From: Lates calcarifer
Lineage: Eukaryota > Chordata > Actinopteri > Centropomidae
Direction: 5' to 3'
Length of the DNA stretch: 64,000 nt
Assembly: GCF_001640805.2 (NCBI RefSeq)
Contig: NC_066850.1
Span: forward strand, 4,970,894-5,034,893
The notes under the pieces are model-generated. The model did not search any database. It had not been told where the DNA came from and saw only the letters and a list, made by a program, of their open reading frames with translations. This document shows positions 35,926 to 64,000 of the stretch, one piece after another; position 1 is the first letter of the stretch; every line of letters begins with the position of its first letter. The position numbers were made by a program, and so were the translations under genes.

Positions 35926-38717
35926 TGCTGCTTTGTAATTTCTGTGTTTTTAGATTAAAGATCCATTTCCTGGTTTTGTTCTGGTGCCTCTGAAAACCTC
36001 AAAATGTCTTGAGGAGCTGCGACAAAACCAGACAAGAAATGACCTTCATCTAATGAATAAATGAACTCCCAGCGAGCATCAGTTTTTCTGATAATGTGTA
36101 TTTCAATAAATAAATAGAGGAAAATGTTACATAGAATTTGGAAACTGAGCAACAGAAGAACGGACTGAAACATGCACAGTAACTGTGTGTGTGTGTACAA
36201 AAGCCGTGATGAAAGCGTTTCAACGTGACGCGACGACAAAAAGGTTTTTAACAAACAGGTTTCAAAAAGGTTCTAAAAGCGTTTTACAGTGCAAACTGTC
36301 ATCCTGCTCTTCATTTCAAATGTTTGTCAGGTAAAGCAGTCTCTGCTATTGATCAGCGTGGATACATTCAGCTGGAGAAACTATAAACTACATCATCATC
36401 ATTATCATCGTTATCAATAACACTGAAGAGACGAGCGATCAACTCGTCTGAACTCAAAGAAACAAAGTTTCACTCTTTAAATACGACACGGAGAAAAACA
36501 CTGTGGACCGACTGATCATGGATGGCTTTGTCTCTGAGTGCAAATCAATCACTGATAATATCTGATCAATAACAACAGCAGCCGACAGACTGAACTGTTT
36601 CCAATCAGATCAATGATTCTCGTCAAATTCCAAAATCTTCACAGCAGATCACAGACTCTTTAAAATCCATTTTACAATTAATTCTAACTTTCAGTTGATT
36701 GATCCAATAATCAATATCTGTCAGTTGTGTGTGTGGATTTAAACACTGGAGGATTTAAAATGATCAGTATCATCAGTATCAGTTTTCTGTTAATCTGCTT
36801 TTTCTGCACTAAATTAATAAAACTCCAGGTAACTGAAGTAATTTGGATTAATCAATATCCTGGGAACTTGACTGATTGATCGATGATCAGTTCAGTATCA
36901 GTGTGCAGCTGAGGAGCTGATCAGGTTTAAAGATCCTGGTTCTGAGAGGAGAAATGAAAATGAAGCGAGGGGAAAGAAGAGACGTCAGAGTTTAAGGCTT
37001 CAGGAGCACAGAGGGAGAAAAACTCTACACACCAACCAACTGAAAAACATCTGTCCACATCTGGATCCACAACATCAGCTCGTCCCGTTAACGTCCCACA
37101 GGTTTTCACTGTGTCCCAGTTTCCCTTTAACATAATCTTCACTGTCGTTGCAGTTTTTCAAGTCACTTCCAGTTTGTGAGTCGCAGTTTTTAAAGTAAAG
37201 CCGCAGCAGTAAAAAGTCTGAGCTGGGTTTCTGTGACATGGTTTTTTGTTTGTTTGTTTTTCGTCTTTTTTTATTTTTAACTTTTTGGTGAAAAAAAGCC
37301 ACAGGAGGGAAGTCGACTACGAATCATCACACAGCTGGACTCGTTAAAATACAGATGTGTCGTGGTCAGATCCATCTGGAGTTTGTGTTTGATCTGATTT
37401 CACTGGATAAAACAGAAATAACTTTTTGTTGCTTAATTTAGTAAAAAATAACAAAACTGTTGCTTTGTTATCATTTCAACTCATTTGCCAAGTTTTTAAC
37501 TAAAAAAAAATCTCAGATTTTACAGAGTTTTAAAATTTATAATTGTTGTTGTGCACATTTCAGATCCAGTTTATGGCCCAAAACATCTCAGTTTAACAGA
37601 CAGTAAATTATCTTTATTGTTAATTAGTCATTTAACTTAACACTGAAACAGATTTCTGATAATTAATTGATTATTTAATTCATTATTTAAGTCATTTTTC
37701 AAGTAAAAACACCAAATAGTTGATTGTTACAACTAATTCAAATCCCTTAACCCCTGACCCTGTGTGTGTGTTTATTGTTGTTGGATTTTAAAGATCCAGA
37801 TCCAGTTTATGGTCCTAAAACTCCTTAGATGTGACTAAAAAACACAAGAAAATAAGTAAGTCAAACATTTAAATCATAATTTTACAATTTTATCAGAAAG
37901 GAAAATAATTATTTCAATAATAAATTCATGTTTTTTGTTGTTTAATTAAGTAAAAACACTGAATATTTGCTGGTTACATGTTGGTAAATGTGTTTATCTT
38001 TGTCCCAGAAAAACTGTAGTAACAGAAATTCAAGTTGTGCTGAACATTTGCTAATAACTAAGTAACTAAGTATAGTATGTGTAAAGTAACTTGTAACTGA
38101 GTAACAGTTGGTTTCCCTGTATAAATGTGTATGAACAGATGGATTTGACCTGTTTCCCGTCGCACAAAAACACGAGTCAGACGCAGAGTCTCGTTCCCGT
38201 CACGTCGCTGGCGATATTTAAAAAGAAGAAAAAGAAGGAACAGACTCCACGAGGTCACGACGAGTCGAACGGGTACGGGACGTGTCGTTAAAAGCAGAAC
38301 CTTTGTTCAAGGCGTCTCAGTGAGTAAAGCAGCAGGATATTTACAGAGAGACAAACACACATTCTTCCTTCCTGGTCAGAGTTCAGCCAATGCCTGTTCG
38401 CACTGAGGTCATGTGACCCTGACGCCGGGCCCGTTTCCATGGAGACGACCTTTTGACACAGCAGGAACTGAAAAGAAGAAGAAGAGGAGGAGGAGGCACT
38501 TCTTGAATGGCTGGTTTGTTTGTTTGTTTGTTTGTTTGTTTGTCGTCGTCCCTCCGACAGCGTCTGTGTGTCGGTCGTCTCCTCCGACCGCCTCCGGCTG
38601 AAGCAGGTGTTTGGTTGTCGGTCTGGGGTCCGGACACCGGGGGGCGCTGCTGTTGGTCTCAGTGGCCTGATGCTGGAGGCACTTGGTAGTGATGCTCTGA
38701 GGGGGAGTCCAGCCCTG
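35906..38717 (-). other. kiaa0930: Presumed kiaa0930 3' untranslated region
   Basis: Lies downstream of the TAG at 38720-38718 on the minus strand with no further exons. It contains a TTTG repeat (38515-38542), a fragment of the dispersed repeat family (37670-37740) and several minus-strand AATAAA hexamers (near 37268, 37612 and 37770). The true cleavage site cannot be chosen; the region is up to 2.8 kb. Confidence 0.4.
38515..38542. repeat. (TTTG)n tandem repeat
   Basis: Seven uninterrupted TTTG units in the presumed kiaa0930 3' UTR. They produce spurious FVCL frames. Confidence 0.95.
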
Positions 38718-56219
<17,502 letters not shown>

Positions 56220-56480
56220 CTCCGCGCCGCTGGGATCATGACAGTCCGGGCTAACAGCTACCGACGGCACCGGTTCACGGCAGCGACAACTGAGGAGGAG
56301 CTGGGAGGAGAGAGCGGGGAGGGCCGAGGTTCCCCCCCTGCCTCTTCCACTGATTAATCCCCGGGTTAGAGCCTTAGTGCGGCGGAGCGGAGCCGCCGGG
56401 GGGTCGGTACCGGTGGAGCTCCGCTGTGGTGCCGGAGGACGGAGCGGACTGGTCGGACTGCTGGTTGGGGAGGGCTGGGG
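56220..56480 (-). promoter_or_regulatory. kiaa0930: CpG-rich kiaa0930 promoter and 5' leader
   Basis: CG-rich DNA (gcggcggagcggagccgcc near 56380) directly upstream of the start codon on the minus strand, with no TATA box. The transcription start lies somewhere in 56250-56450. Confidence 0.55.
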
Positions 56481-57410
56481 GGGAGGCGACTCTTCTGGTC
56501 CTTGTTCTGTTGATCAGCTGGAAACACCCCTCACACTTCCTGTAACAACACGAGGCTTTTAAAGAGACAGAGCACCTGAAACACCGTTCACACTCACACC
56601 GACCCGGAACATACACGAGTGTTACACACAACTCTGTCACCTGGTTTATCTGGTGCCTCACGTCCGGTTTCACTTTTTATATTTCGGTTTTTATCAAATT
56701 CTTCAGCAGGAAATGTAAAATATCAAAGGATCAAGGACGGTAAATAAAATTAGGCAAATTAATTCATAAGAAAAATTCACTTTGGATATTTTAAAAATCA
56801 TGTTTTCGTTGAGAAAAATATTAATTATTACAAAAATATAAATAAAAACACATGAAAACAGCTAATTATGTGAATATAATCTTTTTTAATGATTTTTAAA
56901 AATGATTAATGTGTTAATGTATTGACGTTTTCCATCATAATTATAATTCTGAATTTTCATTTTCACTAATACTCATGAGACAATACTGTCAGTGAATCAA
57001 AACTTTCATTTAATATCTTATAATTTGAACTTTCTACCTCATTAGTTAAATCTAATTGCCATATTCCATAAATTAGAATTTGTAACTCCAGTTTCTGACT
57101 TGGTATCAAATAATTGTGAAACAGTAACAGTTTGACTTAGAGTCTGATAATTTCAGCATATGATGAGTATGTTCTTCTTTTCAGGTGTAACTTTTTGTTT
57201 TTTGTATATTATACTCAATTATCATTCAGTTTAACACAGGCACTGATATTTTAATGAGGCTAGAATTAAACACCGTCCTTTATATTTTTGATTTCCTCTG
57301 TTTAAATGGGGTGTTAATCCACTGTAATCCTTTAATTACCAAACTATCTGTTAGCCACAGCGTCAGTGCTTTTGTTTTTATCTACTTTTGAATCTGAAAC
57401 CTCAACTCCG

Positions 57411-57983
57411 GTCAAGCCAACCACCGTTTGCTTCTCCTTGGTCAAACCAGCCGACACTAAAATTAGAATGCCCCCGTATTTCAGCCTTTATGGTAAAGGC
57501 ATTGAAACGTCACCGAACGAGCAGACAGGCAGAATTAGGGACATCCGGTTTTCAAAATAAGATGTTGAAAAAGCAATTGAAGAATTTGTGAGAACCAGAT
57601 GCTATGAAAACACACTGCTCCATAATTTCCGGCAGTGGCTGATATATCAGTGCAGAACATCTCTGGCTACTCACACATTGAATATCATTCATTTTTACTG
57701 TATCAGTTTAGATAAATTTCAAATTAAAATTCTTACATCTGTAACTTGATATGGTTACATTTGCACACACATATAATGTCAGTCATTTGTAGCCCCAGTG
57801 GTCTAATGGATAAAGCACTGGCCTCCTACGCCAGTGGACTGGAGGGTTTGCGGTTTTCCAACATCTTATTTTGAAAAACCGGAAGTCCCTTATGCTGTCT
57901 GACTTCTCGTTCAGGGACGTGTCAATGCATTTACGTAAAGGCTAAAATACGGGGGGACTCCAATTTTAGCGGTTGGCTTGACG
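57411..57983. repeat. Large foldback: 130-160 base inverted arms around a tRNA relic
   Basis: The left arm, 57411-57571 (gtcaagccaacc, then ccccgtatttcagccttta, then gaacgagcagacaggcag and ttttcaaaataagatgttg), is mirrored by the right arm, 57854-57983 (caacatcttattttgaaaaa, then tctgacttctcgttca, then ggctaaaatacgggggga and ggttggcttga). The left arm has about 33 extra bases that partly duplicate gtcaa-ccagcc. The loop of about 280 bases contains the broken tRNA at 57792. No transposase frame. Confidence 0.8.
57792..57850 (+). pseudogene. Truncated tRNA-Arg(CCT)
   Basis: Matches tRNA-Arg(CCT) from the acceptor strand (GCCCCAG) through a complete D arm (tggtctaatggataaagca) and anticodon arm. 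Stem CTGGC/GCCAG encloses loop CTCCTAC, with anticodon CCT at 57825-57827. After the variable region the T arm fails: gagggtttgcgg runs straight into the foldback arm, so the B box, T loop and 3' acceptor strand are missing. It cannot form a functional tRNA. Confidence 0.8.
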
Positions 57984-58225
57984 CCAGTTTCTCCTCCTCC
58001 CTCTCTCCTTCTCCGCCTCCGGCCCCACCCGTTTGACTCCGCTCTCTCAAGCCACAACTTGAGGGTAACTTTATGCAGATGAATCGATGTTGAGAAATAT
58101 TAAAGCGAGAATGCGCGGGGAACGGGGCTGCGCGTTATAACAACTGTAACACACTACCTGGCCTGTTGCTGGTGAAACTTAAAAGTTTTTTTTTGTCTTT
58201 TGGTGATGCGACTGGGAAAAGGACA
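57984..58225 (+). promoter_or_regulatory. ano6: ano6 upstream promoter and leader
   Basis: A pyrimidine-rich stretch (ctcctcctccctctctcctt) and ccggccccacccg at 58018-58031 are followed by a CpG-rich leader up to the ATG. No clear TATA box. It starts immediately beyond the foldback arm, so that structure abuts the promoter. Confidence 0.5.
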
Positions 58226-61200
58226 ATGAGCGAAAACGATATTCTCGAGATGGACTCCGTGTGTGACACAGATGAGTTTGAGGGTGATACTGAACTTGGC
58301 ATGATAGACGAGGAAGTTGGTGAGAATCACTTCGTCTTTCGCAAGAGATTTGGTGTATGGGTGTTAGTGTGGATTTTATTCCAGCTCTGCCTGTGATAAT
58401 TATACAGACTAATCTCTGGGAATGTGACCACTTACTCTCAGTTTACTCAGTGATGCTTTGATCAGTGTAACTTTTAAAGTTGTTTAAAAGTGCTGGACTT
58501 TAACAACACCTCTAATGAAACCTGTACTTTGCATTACATTACATTAGTAACAGCTGGAAATGTACTTTTCATTCTGCTGCATGTATTTGAAATGAACAGA
58601 GGAAACAGATCTTACACAGTCATCTTATTTTATAAGTTTTGAGTGTGGGAGTCTGTTTAATACTCTGAACGTGCTCACTGCATGTGGGGGTGTGGTGCTC
58701 TCATGTTTTTTTCACTGAACAGCAACACAGATTACAGATATCACCAGCTGATCAAACACAAACACAGATCCTCCAGAACATCTAACATTCCTGTGTTTAT
58801 TACAGATGTGTACTCAGTTGTTCTTTGCGTGTCTTACATTCCTGCCACGACAAACTGAAACCACAACCTAACTGTAAACTCTGCCAGGCGCTCAGCTGTC
58901 AGCGCCCCTCGCTCTTGTATTTTAGATTTCTCAATCTGTTGACTCCTTTGTGTCTGTCTTGTCCACATACTTGTGACATACTGTCTGGTGTTACATTCCT
59001 CTTTTTTTATTCAAAGCTCACCCACAGACAGATGTTTTTTGGGGCTACCATTAATAGTTGGCATCAGTGCATGGAAAATACTATTTAATGGGGCCTACAT
59101 TCCCTTTTTAATGAATTATTAATGTTCATACTTTGCTGCAGCTTGTGAAAACACCATAAAAACACAATGGGACTGCCTCAAATAATACACGCTTCACCTT
59201 AATAGCATGCACAATGAGCACACTGTGGTAATCCAGGAAGTGTCATTCATGCTTGACACCCACCCACACTTCTTTGCTGTTGGTGCAGTAAACCTGCATC
59301 ATCACAGATCGGACAGGTCACTGCAGAGGAGGTGGAGGAGTCAGGGAGATACATTCATCTATATTACTCTTGTATTACAGATGCAAGAGGTGTTTCTGTT
59401 TTTGGGAGAGGCGTTTTACTGGCCCTCTGCCAAATGTCATAAGATGCCACCATGTTTGTTTCAGAGAAGAATTTCCTGTCAGATGGTATCACAGAAAAAC
59501 TGAGTAAAACTTGAGAAGTGAAGTCTTTAAATCGTAGCCCACAGTTCAAATAAATGTGCCCTAATGCTGTAAAAACAACTGTAGGAATCCAGTTTGGCAG
59601 CGTTGTCTCTGTTTTTATTATTTTTGCGTGCTGTTTCAGAGGATGAGCTCTCCAGAGGAAGTGAGCACTGACAGGGCTGGTGGGTGGGTTGTGGTGAAAC
59701 GGCCTCTGCCCAACTTATCGCTGCAGCATGTGGGCATAGGTTTCGACGTGCCTTACTTACATGTGATATTACAGGATTTGGGCCGACTGTATGTCACTGT
59801 AGAAAGGTGAACACAGACTCCAGACAGTTACAAAATAAGGATAACCAGAGGCACTGGCATTAAGGATTAAACAGTTCTTTTGTCACTGGTTCATTGACTT
59901 TCTACTGCAACAAGAGGGAGAGCCATTTTTAAAAAGGAAAATCTTATTTGATGAGCAGTGATTCCACTGTTAAGTTTCCCAGGGTGTTACTATGGCTAGT
60001 GTTTTGAAAACAACATCTGTCTCCAGTTAGTTTCCTCATAGTGTTCTACTTTAAATGGAAATATCACAGGACTTTCCCTATTGGGTGATTTGTCATCTGT
60101 TTTGTGAAAAAAAAAAAAAGTAACTTCTGAGGCTGATAACAGAGCACACACTGTTTAGTGAAGTGTGTTGTGTTGTTGTGGTCTGTGGTGTGAATACTCA
60201 ATGCAGATTTCTTAATGAAGTTTTAGGGAAACACCGCAGTAGGCGGCGACCTAGTTATTGCTCCTTTTTTTCCGAGGAGTAATATAACATTGTGTGGTGA
60301 GTCGGCAGGGAAACAGGCTTGTAACAGGAGAGTCGCTGCTTCAAGTCTTGAGACAGTTCTGGTAATAAGTAACAGTCTGTGCTGCTTCAGTGAGCAGAGG
60401 GAACATTAATACTGACCCAGTCAGTTTGAGGTGAGAGGACAGTGCTCTACAGCCATGCTAACTGATGCTAATCAGTGCTAAACCCAAAGTAGCTGAGACT
60501 GATGTGGATGTCATTAATTTTCAACAACAATATCACCTTACAGTTAAAACATTCTTATAACTGTTTATTTAATAGTTGTTGGGGCATTTTACTGTAGCAC
60601 ACAACATTAACCTCATGGACGATAGTCAAGAGGTCGGCAGGCTCGTAGGATTTATCCTCAGGGGATCATGAACATCTGCACAAAATGTCAGCAAATCCGC
60701 ACACATTGGCATCTTTAGAGCCACGTCATGAGCTTGCATATTAATGAATCTCACTCAGAATCACCTTTTTTATGAGAATGTGTTGAGGTTAAAAGAGATA
60801 ATATTACACCTCAAAGTTTAGGGAAATATTAGAGCCTGACTGCAGCTGGATTTTTGAGGGTGATACTGATATCAGGACTTGAAAATAATAACACACAAGA
60901 AAATGTTATATGTTTATGTAAACACATTGTAGCATCACAGAGCACCTAATAAACTAAGTGTAGGTTAGGATAAATCAGATAAACCAGATCTCACAGAGGG
61001 TTACTGGACTTAATTGATATGAGCACAGAAGGAGAAGCACATCACATCTCATTATCTTTGATAGAGAAATCAATAAACAACTCTAAATCATATCAGCTCA
61101 TCAATACATCTGCACTTTCAACAGATCATAATCACATCAGAATTAATTTAAGAGATTAGATGTAGAGCGTAAGCATGACTACTCATTAAATGCATTTAGC

Positions 61201-62174
61201 AACAGAGGACAGGGGGAACCAGCTTAACTAAAGTGAAAACAGTGAATGACCTCAGGACAAAAGAACAAAAGACACTCAGTGTTCCTGTGTTACCTGCCCA
61301 ATCAGCTCACCTGTGGCTGCTGCCAGGGAGCGTGCCAGTGACCGTATACAGTCACTTCGAGTTCTCAGGTCGTCAAGATAACAGACTTTCACAACATGGC
61401 TGCCATGAACGAAAGTACTCAGATAATTCTATTTATTATGTATCTGTAGAGAATTAATCTGTTTTCCCTTTAATGTGTCTCATCTGTTTTGTTTTTGTTT
61501 TTTTGTCACAGTTTATCCCGAGGAGTTTCTACCAACGTATCATTCTATTAAAGAAGGAACAAGAGTAACCAAAACACAACTGGTGAGTCGATCGGTGCAT
61601 CAATCAGATGGTATCTGGGATGTAATCAAGTTGTCGTACAACCCAGGAGCCAAATATCATGCACATATATACCTGATATTAGTATTATTATTATTATTTC
61701 GTTTTAGTTTCATGCAAGTAGTCTACATTTGCCTGCATGAGCTTCATTAATCCTTAGTGGTGTCACAAGTTTGATTGTGTGTGGAGAGAGAGAGGTAGAG
61801 AGACAGAGGGCGGGTTTCAAACTGTTTGTTGACTCTTCCCATTTCTCCTGCTTTGCCCACACTGTGGGTTAAATAGACCAGTCAAGGTCAGTATTCACCA
61901 GTATCTCTGCGCAGACTTCCCTCACACCAGCCTTCTTCCTCCTCCTGTCCTCCTCTGTCTGTTCACCATGTATGACATTATGGAGGAAGAGGAGTATGAG
62001 TTCCAGTCGACAGCTTTACCCGACAAGCCTTGTTTTTGCCCTCAGGAAGAGTTCAACGACAAACCGGACTCCCTGTTCTTCAACGACGGCGTGAGGCGGA
62101 TCGATTTCATCCTGGTATATGAAGATGAGGACAAGAAGGATTTTGAGAAGAGGCACACCTTCCAGCGACGCAAG
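58226..62174 (+). CDS. ano6: Anoctamin-6 (TMEM16F), N-terminal exons (partial)
   Basis: Exons 58226-58319, 61512-61582 and 62046-62174 join in phase and read MSENDILEMDSVCDTDEF... through YPEEFLPTYHSIKEGTR to EEFNDKPDSLFFNDGVRRID, FILVYEDEDKKDFE and HTFQRRK (98 residues). ANO6 is a plasma-membrane Ca2+-activated phospholipid scramblase and ion channel; human ANO6 is about 910 residues. Only the acidic cytosolic N terminus and the start of the dimerisation domain are here; all ten membrane segments lie beyond the right edge. The EEFN-KPDSLFFNDG-RRIDF-LVYEDE signature fits ANO6, not ANO1-5. The start is the ATG at 58226 (A at -3); the open frame upstream has no ATG. It diverges from kiaa0930. 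Confidence 0.9.
58320..61511 (+). other. ano6: ano6 intron 1
   Basis: 3.2 kb with no recognised exon. It has poly-A at 60107-60119. Short frames at 58825-59088, 59207-59503 and 59628-59810 have no supporting splice phase or homology. Confidence 0.6.
61868..62045 (+). promoter_or_regulatory. ano6: Candidate internal ano6 promoter and alternative first exon
   Basis: TTAAATA at 61869-61875 lies about 95 bases before ATG 61968, which sits in an excellent context (CACCATG). Between them is TCAAGGTCA (61882-61890), a perfect SF-1/ERR half-site. From 61968 the frame reads MYDIMEEEEYEFQS...FCPQ and runs without a stop straight through the exon 3 acceptor (ccctcag|GAA) into EEFNDKPDS in frame. A transcript starting here would need no splicing to join exon 3 and would give a different acidic N terminus. 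Confidence 0.5.
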
Positions 62175-64000
62175 GTAGGCTCTCATAAAGGGGGAATAAC
62201 ATCCGGGCTCGAACCAGGGACAGTAAGATTACATGGTCAAAGCCTCAAATTTCTGAGCTACAGGAGCACTGTAATGCAAATAAATGACAATATGACAATG
62301 TCAGCAAATCATTTGAAATAATATTTTCCAGTTATTGTCACAGTTTAAAGTCATGAATGAATTTTATGTAACATTTTCACCATAAAAACATTAATTACTA
62401 CTTTGAAGTAAATACATGGTCAGATATAATATGCATTGTATGTTTTATTACACATAAAAACTGTGTTGACTCTTGCCTGTTTGTAAAGGGAGTTTTTATT
62501 TGCACCAGGATGTCAGTGCATGACGTTAATTTAATTAATCGTGGCAGTGTATGTTCAGCATCGTGTTCAGAGACTTAAATATCACCTCCACCTTTTGTTA
62601 ACCAGGAAGTGGAACAGCTAAGCGTACATTGTTTTAATAGTGCTTTTCTCCTGTACTTCACATTCCCTCAGCACACATATTTTCACTGCAGTGCAGTCAA
62701 CACAGCTTCTGTTTAGAGGGAGGGAAATGAAGAGCGTTATTCCACTTATATCAAATCAGCCTGGTCATAAGTCTCCTCATCTAAGCTTGAACTCCATCCA
62801 GCTGTTAGTTAGCCACATTTTCTCAGCCCAGAAATCAAAAACTTTCATAAAATACAGGTTAATTTGCTGCTTCTGCTCTGCCATTAATATCATAAATATT
62901 TAACACCACAAATCTGAATTTCAGTGATCTGTGCAGGGATTAAAGTACAGAAAAAAAGGACACCGAGGCATGAGCTGACAGGTGTGTTGGTTGCTGCCTC
63001 CGCCTTTCACAACAGGTTTACAGTGAGGTTGCTTTGGAAATATTGTTGATCCACAGATCTTAGTTACCTGCAGTGTTGCAACTGTTTCCCTCAAGTGGCT
63101 CTGAAATGAGACTGTGAAGGCTAAAGTCATAAAATGGTAAAAGTTGGAAAACAATAACAATAGCACATAATAGTGCATTCCCCTCGGATTTGAAACTTAC
63201 TGATGGGATATGATGATGGTGACGATGGATGTGTTGTTTTTCTGCAGCAGCAGTAAATAGAGGTAATGGGCGTAAACAGGAGACATGCCTTGTGACTTGG
63301 ATCCACGTCTCTCCAGCATAAAAAGAGCGGCCGGTAGAGCTGTCACACACACATGCTCAGAGACTGAGGCAATTCCTCGCTTCCTAATCTTCACAAACAC
63401 AAACTAAATCCAGAGAGGGATGAGGAGGGCAACAGTCTCTACCAGGCACACCCTCTCTAAAGCCAAATGTTGATGTCCAACACGAGTTGCAAAACCTTTT
63501 TCTGCGCTGCATCTGCTGCAGGGGCGTGGTGCAGTTCACACAGTGTTGGCTGAATAATAAGTTTAAAATTCTGCTAAATTTACTTTGAAATACTTTATTA
63601 TGTTTGTCTAGATTTACCTGTGCCTATGGTATGTCCTGTGAGTCATGAAAACGGGTTTGGCTGAAACAAACAAAGGTATTTGAGTTTGGCTTGTCAACAG
63701 TTCCTCGAAGGTATTCATTAGAAAGGCATGAAAATGTATACAGGTGAGACATTAAAGTTTGCATTCACTCAGAAAGACTGAATCCTCTTGGATGATAAAT
63801 GATCTCGAGTTGGATTCAGTTACAACGTACCACCAACAAGAACCTGCTCAGACATGCTGGCCTATGTTCAGTGTAAATACTGACAATGCTCTGGAACTGG
63901 AAAATGTCCAAAGAAAAATTAGCTTAAAGGTAATGTCAAAACAACATATCATGGTTTAAGGATTTAAATGCCCGAACACAAAGGCTGGTGGCAGTGTCGA
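62175..64000 (+). other. ano6: ano6 intron 3, runs off the right edge
   Basis: The donor AAG|GTAGGC opens at 62175. I looked for the next anoctamin segment (R-R-x-YESNL type) and did not find it before 64000. Apart from the Pol III-like element near its start, nothing is recognised. Confidence 0.6.
62200..62271 (-). repeat. tRNA-derived (Pol III) relic
   Basis: On the minus strand, ctcctgtagctcagaaattt resembles an A box region, and ggttcgagccc (62215-62205) is a good B box with a following cgg. The acceptor strands do not pair and the anticodon arm is unclear, so this is a decayed tRNA or SINE head and not a gene. Confidence 0.45.

Noticed and set aside
56220..56270. 17-codon in-frame extension upstream of the kiaa0930 start
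   Set aside because: Opens with GTG; the ATG at 56219 has G at -3 and +4 and is the better start.
57411..57983. Foldback as a viral or LTR element
   Set aside because: No terminal direct repeats, primer-binding site or reverse-transcriptase frame; only inverted arms are seen.
58166..58225. 20-codon in-frame extension upstream of the ano6 start
   Set aside because: The extension opens with TTG, not ATG; the ATG at 58226 has a good context.
63759..63959. Possible fourth ano6 exon
   Set aside because: The frame does not resemble the conserved segment after FQRRK and has no fitting acceptor.

Overview
The window is nuclear DNA of a ray-finned fish, most likely a teleost. Coding sequence occurs only as short exons bounded by GT-AG splice sites. 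The proteins match vertebrate nuclear genes, introns are compact, and the background is rich in GT microsatellites and in small palindromic elements typical of teleosts. There are no prokaryotic operons, ribosome binding sites or CRISPR arrays. Most of the long open frames are chance frames in repeats and introns.

Four genes were recognised by translating across splice sites. (1) phf21b, minus strand, only its first exons (17666-18566). The rest of the gene lies beyond the left edge, so about 1-17665 is read as its intron, carrying repeats and a few possible conserved non-coding blocks. (2) nup50, plus strand, complete: promoter near 29.5 kb, CDS 30616-35100 in seven coding exons, 478 residues, poly(A) signal at 35900. 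(3) kiaa0930, minus strand, complete in ten coding exons from 56219 down to 38718, about 421 residues. One exon carries an apparent extra base that breaks the frame. (4) ano6 (TMEM16F), plus strand, 5' end only: coding exons at 58226, 61512 and 62046, continuing past the right edge, with a second apparent first exon and promoter at about 61.87-62.05 kb.

Layout: phf21b points left and nup50 points right, with about 11 kb of intergenic DNA between them. That interval holds a CpG-rich phf21b promoter, a separate three-CCAAT-box promoter-like block, and a homeodomain-site-rich block. nup50 and kiaa0930 converge tail to tail and may share a back-to-back poly(A) signal at 35890-35905. kiaa0930 and ano6 diverge head to head across about 2 kb, which contains a large foldback structure enclosing a broken tRNA-Arg(CCT). 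The order phf21b-nup50-kiaa0930 is the one known from human chromosome 22q13.31; ano6 is on human chromosome 12, so its position here marks a rearrangement relative to human.

The four genes are not one pathway: a PHD-finger chromatin protein, a nuclear-pore/import factor, an uncharacterised conserved protein and a phospholipid scramblase/ion channel. I see no new multi-gene system. The points most worth a second look are the vestigial second exon of phf21b, the kiaa0930 frameshift, the shared poly(A) signal, the ano6 internal promoter, the tRNA-containing foldback and a two-level minisatellite in kiaa0930 intron 1.
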